A stretch of 64,000 nucleotides of DNA from Bacteroidaceae bacterium (GTDB taxonomy: Bacteria; Bacteroidota; Bacteroidia; Bacteroidales; Barnesiellaceae_A). Within the stretch, counting starts at the first letter, position 1, and the number at the start of each line of letters is the position of its first letter. Shown here piece by piece: positions 57,940 through 64,000 of this stretch. Location of the stretch: positions 1-64,000 of the forward strand of contig JAFXJY010000021.1 of the NCBI GenBank assembly GCA_017531985.1. Reading direction: 5' to 3'. A model generated the notes under the pieces. It was not told the origin of the DNA. It saw only the letters and a program-made list of their open reading frames with translations, and did not search any database. The translations under genes and the position numbers were made by a program.

Positions 57940-59190
57940 ATGATTGATATGAAACGTTTTTACCACATAGTATTGCTGATTCTCTTACTCACCCACTTTG
58001 CGGTGCAAGCAAGAGAATACACCGTCGAGTCTGTTCCCAATGTCCAAGTGGCACATCGCGACCGACATGTGAGCGACCCCGAGAACTTCTTGGGCAATGA
58101 AGCCCACAATCGTATTAATGTCATGCTATCGCAACTGCGTGACAGCAATAGCGTTGAGGCTGCTGTTGTTGTACTGCCCTCAATAGGGAATAACGATATT
58201 GACAACTTTGCAACCGAATTGTTCACACACTGGGGAATTGGCAAGGCGGCAAACGATAACGGACTACTTATTATTGCCGTCATGGATCAACGACAGATTG
58301 TGTTACGCACCGGCTATGGACTGGAAGGAGTTCTACCCGACATTACTTGCAGCCGTATCATCCGACAATACATCACTCCTGCATTTCGAGATGGCAACTA
58401 CGGACAAGGCATGACCGAAGCCGTAGAACAGATTCTGCACATCGTCATGAACCCCGAAGCATCGAGCGAACTAATGGCCGACGAGACTCAACGAGGTTTC
58501 CACATCGACCAATCCGATAAAGAGATATTACTCAACATTCTATATGTTTATTTGGCACTCAGTGTTATTCTATCGTTGCTGCTTACCATCCGCCTCAATC
58601 GCACCATACGGCAATATCGCAACGAGCCATACGAATGCTACAAGGAGTTAAATAATTCTCAGACGCTCCTCATTATAACTGCCATTTTCTTCCCTCTGTG
58701 GTGTGCATTCAACTTGGCACGATGCCAAAGAACCATGAAACAAATGAGAGAGCAACCACGCGACTGCCCCCAATGTAAGGCTACCATGGAGCGACTCTCG
58801 GAGGAACAAGACAACCACTACCTCACACCACAAGAAGATGCCGAAGAGCGAGTGGGTTCGGTCGATTACGATGTGTGGAAATGCAGCCAATGCGACAACG
58901 TGGAAGTATTCCGATTTGATAACAACACGCAATATCAAGAATGCCCTCATTGTCATGCCAAGACTTATAGCCTTGCACACGACCGTATCGTTACACAGGC
59001 TACTACATTATCGGCCGGACGTGGCGAGAAAATATATACTTGCTATTACTGTAAACTTCGCAAAGTAGTTCCTTATATCATCCCCATGATTGTAGTACCC
59101 AAGAGCGGCAGTGGAGGCGGTGGCGGCAGCTTCGGCGGAGGATTTGGTGGAGGTATGACCGGAGGTGGCGGTGCAAGAGGTGGCTGGTAA
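57940..59190 (+). CDS. TPM-domain membrane protein with extra zinc-ribbon region and Gly-rich tail
   Basis: This protein has 416 residues (413 from ATG 57949). A signal peptide (KRFYHIVLLILLLTHFAVQA) is followed by a TPM domain (about 45-180; VSDPENFLGNEAHNRIN, GLLIIAVMDQRQIVLRTGYGLEGVL), formerly DUF477, and two membrane helices. A cysteine-rich region has CPQC, CSQC, CPHC and CYYC, enough for two zinc sites. A tail of glycine-rich repeats ends in RGGW. The TPM family is linked to photosystem repair and Bacteroidota envelope proteins, but the function here is unknown. Confidence 0.85.
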   Translation: MIDMKRFYHIVLLILLLTHFAVQAREYTVESVPNVQVAHRDRHVSDPENFLGNEAHNRINVMLSQLRDSNSVEAAVVVLPSIGNNDIDNFATELFTHWGIGKAANDNGLLIIAVMDQRQIVLRTGYGLEGVLPDITCSRIIRQYITPAFRDGNYGQGMTEAVEQILHIVMNPEASSELMADETQRGFHIDQSDKEILLNILYVYLALSVILSLLLTIRLNRTIRQYRNEPYECYKELNNSQTLLIITAIFFPLWCAFNLARCQRTMKQMREQPRDCPQCKATMERLSEEQDNHYLTPQEDAEERVGSVDYDVWKCSQCDNVEVFRFDNNTQYQECPHCHAKTYSLAHDRIVTQATTLSAGRGEKIYTCYYCKLRKVVPYIIPMIVVPKSGSGGGGGSFGGGFGGGMTGGGGARGGW

Positions 59191-59213
59191 AAAATACTCA
59201 GATAGAACGAAGC

Positions 59214-59609
59214 ATGAACAGACAAGAAGGAAATAAGCCGCGATTTTCACTACAAGCCCGTTTACACAGTTTTGTGTACGCTGCGAGAGGATTGAAATTA
59301 TTACTCCGCGAACACAATGCATGGATACACTTGGTTGCAACCATCTGCGTTCTTATTGTGGGTATAATGGTATCGCTCAGCCCCATGGAATGGGCTGTTG
59401 TAACAATTCTCATTGGGGGAGTATGGGTTGCCGAGGCATTCAATACAGCCATCGAATACCTATGTAACCATGTAACCCCCGAACAACATCCGCACATAGC
59501 ACACATCAAGGACATTGCCGCTGCGGCTGTCGTGCTGGCTGCTATAACAGCCGTTGTAGGAGGTTTGTGCATTTTCGTCCCTCGCATCATAGAATGTATC
59601 TCTATATAA
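59214..59609 (+). CDS. dgkA: Diacylglycerol/undecaprenol kinase (DgkA type)
   Basis: This 131-residue membrane enzyme has three membrane helices. The signature is WVAEAFNTAIEYLCNH with IAHIKDIAAAAVVLAAI. It phosphorylates diacylglycerol or undecaprenol with ATP. The latter regenerates the undecaprenyl-phosphate carrier used in cell-wall and glycan synthesis, which fits the envelope genes nearby. I cannot decide the lipid from sequence. It starts 23 bases after the TPM gene. Confidence 0.93.
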   Translation: MNRQEGNKPRFSLQARLHSFVYAARGLKLLLREHNAWIHLVATICVLIVGIMVSLSPMEWAVVTILIGGVWVAEAFNTAIEYLCNHVTPEQHPHIAHIKDIAAAAVVLAAITAVVGGLCIFVPRIIECISI

Positions 59610-59624
59610 ATAAAAAACGGTTAT

Positions 59625-60719
59625 ATGATCATCAAGCAATTATCTATCATCAACTTTAAGAATATAACCCAAGCCGACTTGTGGTTCTCGGACAATATCA
59701 ACTGTTTCTTGGGCAACAACGGCATGGGAAAAAGCAATCTGCTCGATGCCATCTATTACCTATCATTTTGCAAGAGCTTTACCCATGTAGTCGACTCTCA
59801 GAACATACGACATGGAGAAGACTTCTTTATGCTGCAAGGTATATACGACCGCAACAACAATCCCGAGACTCTATCATGTGGTATAAGAAAACGGCAAAAA
59901 AAGTCATTCAAGCGTAACAAGAAAGAGTATGAACGACTATCAGATCACATCGGATTTGCCCCTCTTGTCATGGTGTCGCCAGCCGATAGCATTCTCATAC
60001 ATGGCAACAGCGAGGAACGTCGTAGATTCATTGATGTAGTCATATCGCAATGGGATAAACCATACTTAGAGAGTCTGATTCGTTACAACAAAGCCCTCGA
60101 ACAACGCAATACACTGCTTCGACACGAAGTTAACGACCCTTTACAATATGAGATATGGGAGGAACAGATGGCTTACACTGCCACCATCGTCTACAACACT
60201 CGTCGTCGGTTTTTGGAACAATTTATACCCGTATTCAACCACTTTTACAACCTCATAGCCGATGGTCATGAACAAGTGGAACTCACCTATCGTTCACACT
60301 TGTCAGAAGGAGCATTACAACAGCAATTGGCCGACAGGCGAGATCGCGACCTGATATTGGGCTACACCACGCGAGGTATTCATCGCGATGATATGGAGAT
60401 GACTCTCGGCGAATACCCCATGAAACGCATCGGCTCACAAGGTCAATGCAAGACTTACCTCATTGCCCTGAAACTGGCTCAATATGAATTTCTTGCCAAG
60501 AACGGTAATACAGCTCCTATACTATTGCTTGACGACTTGTTCGATAAGCTCGACTCGCAACGGGTCGAACGCATCATGCAGTTAGTGGCAAGCGACATTT
60601 TCGGACAGATATTCATTACCGATACCAATCGCGAATACCTCGACAGTATCGTAAAACGCACCACTTCCGACCACCGATTGTATCACGTATCGAACGGCGA
60701 ATTTACCATTATACCCTAA
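59625..60719 (+). CDS. recF: DNA replication and repair protein RecF
   Basis: This 364-residue SMC-like ATPase works in gap repair and RecA loading. Walker A is GNNGMGKS (residues 30-37), the signature region includes GSQGQCKTYLIALKLAQYEFL, and Walker B is ILLLDDLFDKLD (299-310). The usual length for RecF is about 360-370. It lies with DUF721 but without dnaA or dnaN in this window. The start is 15 bases after dgkA. Confidence 0.97.
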   Translation: MIIKQLSIINFKNITQADLWFSDNINCFLGNNGMGKSNLLDAIYYLSFCKSFTHVVDSQNIRHGEDFFMLQGIYDRNNNPETLSCGIRKRQKKSFKRNKKEYERLSDHIGFAPLVMVSPADSILIHGNSEERRRFIDVVISQWDKPYLESLIRYNKALEQRNTLLRHEVNDPLQYEIWEEQMAYTATIVYNTRRRFLEQFIPVFNHFYNLIADGHEQVELTYRSHLSEGALQQQLADRRDRDLILGYTTRGIHRDDMEMTLGEYPMKRIGSQGQCKTYLIALKLAQYEFLAKNGNTAPILLLDDLFDKLDSQRVERIMQLVASDIFGQIFITDTNREYLDSIVKRTTSDHRLYHVSNGEFTIIP

Positions 60720-60725
60720 TCATTC

Positions 60726-61016
60726 ATGGAAAAGAAAGATGCACAATTGTTGAGTGAAATACTCGATGAAATACTACAACAAAACAACCTTGACATAGGT
60801 CTTAATGCATCGCGTGCCAAAGAGGCATGGCGTGAGGTTATGGGTGACAGCGTCACCCAATACACCGTATCGCTACACTTCAACAATGGTACACTCTATG
60901 TGCAACTTTCATCACCCATACTGCGTAACGAACTATTTATGAACCGTCGACAACTCATCGCTCGACTCAATGCTCACATCGGTCGGGATGTTGTCTCAAA
61001 AATTCATTTCAAATAA
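60726..61016 (+). CDS. DUF721 (DciA-like) protein
   Basis: This 96-residue protein has ASRAKEAWREVMGD and VQLSSPILRNELFMNRRQLIARLN, typical of DUF721. The family includes DciA, a helicase loader in many bacteria. The six-base gap after recF and their pairing fit a replication role, but helicase loading by this member is inference. Confidence 0.9.
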   Translation: MEKKDAQLLSEILDEILQQNNLDIGLNASRAKEAWREVMGDSVTQYTVSLHFNNGTLYVQLSSPILRNELFMNRRQLIARLNAHIGRDVVSKIHFK

Positions 61017-61026
61017 GCGTATTACA

Positions 61027-61476
61027 ATGGAACAAAACATTCAATTTCCTACATTCCACCACAGCTATCCACTACAACTACGATTTAATGACATCGATTC
61101 GCTGGGACATGTCAATAACTCGGTATATTTCACCTTTTACGATTTAGGCAAAAGCCGCTACTTCGAGAGTGTCAAAAATAGTGCCATCGACTGGCGTAAA
61201 GCCGATGTAGTGATAGCCAATGTCAATGCCGACTTTCTATCACCCATCTATTCGCACGAGCCGGTGGCAGTTGAGACATGTTGCACCGAGATAGGCAATC
61301 GCAGTTTCAAACTCATGCAACGCATCATCAACACCGAGACAGGAGAGATTAAGGGTATATGCCGCACCATCATGGTAGGTTTTGATGTAGCCGCGGGGGT
61401 AAGTGCCCCCATCAGCGATGAGTGGAAAGAAGCTATATGCCGATATGAAAAAGCCGACCTTCATAAAAAGAAATAA
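61027..61476 (+). CDS. Acyl-CoA thioesterase, hotdog fold
   Basis: This 149-residue protein, from ATG 61027 (MEQNIQFPTFHHSYP), has the 4HBT-like motif RFNDIDSLGHVNNSVYFTFYD with the conserved Asp and HVNN. The upstream frame at 60970 reads into the DUF721 gene and is rejected. It probably hydrolyses an acyl-CoA or similar thioester in the cytoplasm. The natural substrate is unknown. Confidence 0.88.
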   Translation: MEQNIQFPTFHHSYPLQLRFNDIDSLGHVNNSVYFTFYDLGKSRYFESVKNSAIDWRKADVVIANVNADFLSPIYSHEPVAVETCCTEIGNRSFKLMQRIINTETGEIKGICRTIMVGFDVAAGVSAPISDEWKEAICRYEKADLHKKK

Positions 61477-61507
61477 TCTTTTTCACGACAATTAAATTCG
61501 AAAATAT

Positions 61508-61515
61508 TACCTTTG
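61508..61515 (+). promoter_or_regulatory. -7 box of the SIS-domain gene
   Basis: TACCTTTG lies 16 bases upstream of ATG 61532 and fits TAnnTTTG, so the leader is very short, about 10 bases. The -33 element does not stand at the standard distance. Confidence 0.5.
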
Positions 61516-61531
61516 CAACAAACTTACCGAC

Positions 61532-62152
61532 ATGAATACAATAGAGGAAATTCGTTCATTACTCCGCAAGGAAGCCGAAGCCATACTCAACATCCCCGTA
61601 GGCGAACATTTCGAACAAGCCGTATCGCTCATTGTGGAGCATGTCCACAACAACGGATGCAAATTGGTAACATCGGGCATGGGTAAAGCCGGACAGATAG
61701 CAATGAACATTGCTACCACATTCTGTTCAACCGGCATTCCCGCAGTTTTTTTACATCCCAGTGAAGCTCAACATGGAGACTTAGGGATACTACAAGAAGG
61801 TGATATTATGCTTCTTGTATCCAACTCGGGTCGTACACGAGAGATTCTTGAACTACTTGACCTGACCGAACGCTTTCGTCCCAACACCCACACCATCGTT
61901 ATTACCGGAAACATAGAGAGCGAGCTGGCTCAACGAGCCGATATATGCTTATACACAGGTGGAGCTTCCGAAGTATGTCCATTGGGACTTACACCTACTA
62001 CTTCGACAACCCTCATGACCGTTATAGGCGACATACTTGTGGTAAACACAATGAAAGCTACACAATTCGATGCCCGCCAATACGCTCTGAGACATCATGG
62101 CGGATACCTCGGACAACGCTCGCGACAACAGAGCAAGGACGAGAATGACTAA
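61532..62152 (+). CDS. SIS-domain sugar-phosphate isomerase (KdsD-like, no CBS domains)
   Basis: This 206-residue protein has one SIS domain: GMGKAGQIAMNIATTFCSTGIPAVFLHPSEAQHGDLG and SNSGRTRE. It matches KpsF/KdsD-type arabinose-5-phosphate isomerases over the SIS part but lacks the CBS pair. SIS-only isomerases of this kind are known in Bacteroides. The product, arabinose 5-phosphate, would feed Kdo synthesis for lipopolysaccharide. A hexulose-phosphate isomerase is the alternative. Confidence 0.85.
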   Translation: MNTIEEIRSLLRKEAEAILNIPVGEHFEQAVSLIVEHVHNNGCKLVTSGMGKAGQIAMNIATTFCSTGIPAVFLHPSEAQHGDLGILQEGDIMLLVSNSGRTREILELLDLTERFRPNTHTIVITGNIESELAQRADICLYTGGASEVCPLGLTPTTSTTLMTVIGDILVVNTMKATQFDARQYALRHHGGYLGQRSRQQSKDEND

Positions 62153-62180
62153 CGAATATCAACTACTCGATTCTACCAAA

Positions 62181-63125
62181 ATGAGAAAAATCATAGGTAT
62201 AGGGGAGACAATATTGGATATTATCTTCCGTCGTAACGAACAAGGCGAATGGCAACCCCAAAAGTCGGTAGCAGGAGGCTCAACGTTCAACTCCATCATC
62301 ACACTGGGACGATTGGGTATGAACGCCACGCTTATCACTGAGTTGGGTAATGATCGTGTTGGAAACGACATCTTGCAATTCATGCAACACAATGGTGTAT
62401 CAACCGATTACATCGATGTGTATCATCACAAAGATGGCATGACCCCCATCTCCTTGGCCTACATGGACGAGAACAACAATGCCTCTTATACTTTCTACCG
62501 CCAATATCCGGTAGAACGACTCAACGTAGCCATGCCCCTTATCGGTGAAAACGATATTGTTATATTGGGTTCCTATTTCTCCATCGACCCAACACTGCGT
62601 AAACGCATTGTAGAGATACTCGAATTTGCCCGCACACGCAAGGCTATTATTTATTACGACCCCAACTTCCGCAAGGCACACAGCCACGAGGTTATCAAAC
62701 TCATGCCCAACGTTATCGAAAACCTCGAATATGCCAATATTGTGCGAGGCTCGGACGAAGACTTCGAAACACTCTACAACATGAGAGACCCTCAAAAGGT
62801 GTATATTGACAAAATCAAATTCTATTGCCCCAACTTTATATACACACGCGGAGCTGATGGAATAGAATTTTTCAGCAATCAGGGACATTGCCACTACGAC
62901 AGCCCATCGATAGGTAAGCCGGTCAGTACCATAGGTGCCGGCGACACCTTCAATGCCGGTATCCTTTTCGGACTCATTCGTCACAATATAACACTTGCAC
63001 AACTCAACACACTATCGCTCGATGAGTGGAAACCTATATTACAATATGCCTTAGATTTTTCATCTTGCGTGTGCATGTGTCACGACAACTATCTTCCCAC
63101 TGAGATTGCCCAGCAGTATAGATAA
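62181..63125 (+). CDS. PfkB-family carbohydrate kinase
   Basis: From ATG 62181 (MRKIIGIGETILDIIF) the product has 314 residues. It has the PfkB signatures VAGGSTFNSIITLGRLG near the start and GAGDTFNAGILFGL with the catalytic Asp near the end. An ATG at 62145 would overlap the SIS gene by 8 bases and is possible. The kinase phosphorylates a sugar or nucleoside; the substrate is unknown. Pairing with the SIS isomerase suggests a shared sugar-phosphate route. Confidence 0.88.
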   Translation: MRKIIGIGETILDIIFRRNEQGEWQPQKSVAGGSTFNSIITLGRLGMNATLITELGNDRVGNDILQFMQHNGVSTDYIDVYHHKDGMTPISLAYMDENNNASYTFYRQYPVERLNVAMPLIGENDIVILGSYFSIDPTLRKRIVEILEFARTRKAIIYYDPNFRKAHSHEVIKLMPNVIENLEYANIVRGSDEDFETLYNMRDPQKVYIDKIKFYCPNFIYTRGADGIEFFSNQGHCHYDSPSIGKPVSTIGAGDTFNAGILFGLIRHNITLAQLNTLSLDEWKPILQYALDFSSCVCMCHDNYLPTEIAQQYR

Positions 63126-63172
63126 TCGTACGAAAGAAATAGCAGTTAACTCCTACTATAACATATTTTTAC

Positions 63173-63180
63173 TACCTTTG
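63173..63180 (+). promoter_or_regulatory. -7 box of the DEAD-box helicase gene
   Basis: TACCTTTG fits TAnnTTTG and lies 54 bases before ATG 63235. Its last two bases are the first two of a 12-bp inverted repeat (63179-63210). Confidence 0.6.
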
Positions 63181-63210
63181 CACCCTCAATGCCACATTAT
63201 TGAGGGTGCA
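63179..63210 (+). promoter_or_regulatory. 12-bp inverted repeat at the helicase transcript start
   Basis: TGCACCCTCAAT (63179-63190) and ATTGAGGGTGCA (63199-63210) are perfect complements with an 8-base spacer. No T-run follows. It covers the end of the -7 box and the expected start site, so it may be an operator or a 5' mRNA hairpin. Confidence 0.6.
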
Positions 63211-63234
63211 TTGTTTACTCACACTTTATAATAA

Positions 63235-64000
63235 ATGAAAACATTTGAAGAATTGGGCGTTGCCCCACTTATACTACAAGCCATCGAAGAGATGGGTTAT
63301 CAATCGCCCATGCCGGTACAAGAACAAGTCATACCATTGCTATTGGGCGAAGCTACCGACTTGATAGCTCTGGCTCAGACCGGTACAGGTAAAACAGCAG
63401 CCTTCGGTCTGCCCCTGTTACAGCGTATTAATGTCAAAAACGTATATCCGCAGGCTCTCATCATGGCCCCCACACGCGAGCTATGCTTGCAGATTGCCGG
63501 CGACCTCGCCGACTATGCCAAGTATATCCCCGGCATACACATCACACCTGTTTATGGAGGAGCCAATATCGAAGTACAAATAAGAGCCCTACGCAAGGGT
63601 AGTCACATTATCGTAGCGACTCCGGGACGACTGCTTGACCTTATCAACCGTAGGTGCATCTCAATGGATAACATCGAAACTGTCATCATGGACGAGGCCG
63701 ATGAGATGCTCAACATGGGCTTCCTCGACAGCATCAATGAAATACTATCCTATATACCCGAGGAGCGAAAGATGCTCCTATTCTCGGCTACAATGCCCAC
63801 CGGTATCGAACAGATAGCCCGCACCTACATGAACAACCCGCAAGAAATTGTGGTGGGTAGTCGCAACGAAGGTGCCGAGAATGTTCGCCACATCTACTAC
63901 ATGGTCAAGGCCAACGACAAATATCTGGCTCTGAAACGTATTGCCGATTATTGTCCCGACATTTACGGTATCATCTTCTGTCGCACACGTCGCGAAACAC
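63235..64000 (+). CDS. DEAD-box RNA helicase (3' truncated by window)
   Basis: The frame starts at ATG 63235 (MKTFEELGVAPLILQAIEEM) and stays open to the window end (255 complete codons). The motifs in order are Q motif (SPMPVQEQVIPLLL), Walker A AQTGTGKT, APTREL, TPGRLLDL, DEAD in MDEADEMLNMGF, SAT in LFSATMP, and the start of the second RecA domain (GIIFCRTRRET). It unwinds RNA with ATP, in ribosome assembly, cold adaptation or RNA decay as DeaD/CshA-type enzymes do. The missing C-terminus prevents assignment to one subtype. Confidence 0.95.
   Translation, partial: MKTFEELGVAPLILQAIEEMGYQSPMPVQEQVIPLLLGEATDLIALAQTGTGKTAAFGLPLLQRINVKNVYPQALIMAPTRELCLQIAGDLADYAKYIPGIHITPVYGGANIEVQIRALRKGSHIIVATPGRLLDLINRRCISMDNIETVIMDEADEMLNMGFLDSINEILSYIPEERKMLLFSATMPTGIEQIARTYMNNPQEIVVGSRNEGAENVRHIYYMVKANDKYLALKRIADYCPDIYGIIFCRTRRET

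Noticed and set aside
1-64000. tRNA, rRNA, CRISPR, IS elements or prophage
   Set aside because: None was seen by eye: no transposase or integrase frame, no cloverleaf in the intergenic gaps, and no regularly spaced short direct repeats outside genes. A tool such as tRNAscan-SE would settle tRNAs.

Overview
The window is chromosomal DNA of a Bacteroidota bacterium, most likely of the order Bacteroidales. The evidence is: several very large secreted proteins end in the C-terminal beta-sandwich tail of type IX secretion (T9SS) cargo; promoters fit the Bacteroidota pattern TTTG-N19..21-TAnnTTTG; Shine-Dalgarno sequences are absent or weak; and the gene families are typical of the group (DUF2851, DUF4292, TPR-HTH regulators, KorAB, NusA/IF2 of this lineage). 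Family or genus cannot be fixed from the sequence. No rRNA, tRNA, CRISPR array, prophage or insertion sequence was seen.

Layout. 1-6.2 kb: two T9SS cargo genes on the + strand, a repeat protein cut by the window edge and an M6 metalloprotease. 6.2-11.2 kb: rimP-nusA-infB on the - strand, with a strong promoter and a terminator-like hairpin in its leader. 11.3-15.1 kb: a YgjP-type metallopeptidase and divergent korAB. 15.1-16.6 kb: a 57-residue zinc-ribbon gene, a structured RNA with its own promoter and terminator (a 6S-like RNA or a leader), and a membrane zinc protease. 16.8-22.3 kb: a giant CARDB-like T9SS protein and a DUF2851 gene. 22.4-32.0 kb: a T9SS cargo cluster on the - strand (two-module Omp28/thioredoxin-like protein, two tandem paralogues, one fibronectin-type protein). 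It lies divergent from a TPR-HTH regulator that is followed at once by a GH2 glycosidase lipoprotein.

36.7-48.4 kb: housekeeping and envelope genes: rpiB, folB, a DGK-type lipid kinase, an OmpA-family porin, transketolase, a calcium-type P-ATPase, an orphan protein with a TerB-like N-terminus, and hisS. 48.5-55.3 kb: a tightly packed - strand operon, dut-TPR-DUF4292-EnvC-like-GNAT/FemAB-like-flippase, which looks like an envelope biogenesis unit. 55.5-63.1 kb: + strand genes for a GT2 glycosyltransferase, dgt, a TPM-domain protein, undecaprenol/diacylglycerol kinase, recF, a DciA-like DUF721 protein, a hotdog thioesterase, a SIS-domain arabinose-5-phosphate isomerase candidate and a PfkB kinase. 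A DEAD-box RNA helicase runs off the right end.

Themes. Nucleotide hygiene (dut, dgt), replication and repair (recF, DUF721) and cell-envelope genes (EnvC-like, flippase, DgkA, lipid kinase, KdsD-like) sit among a large surface/secreted T9SS repertoire. The least explained parts are the structured RNA at 15.45-15.69 kb, the T9SS cluster at 22-32 kb and the TerB-like orphan at 45.5-46.9 kb.
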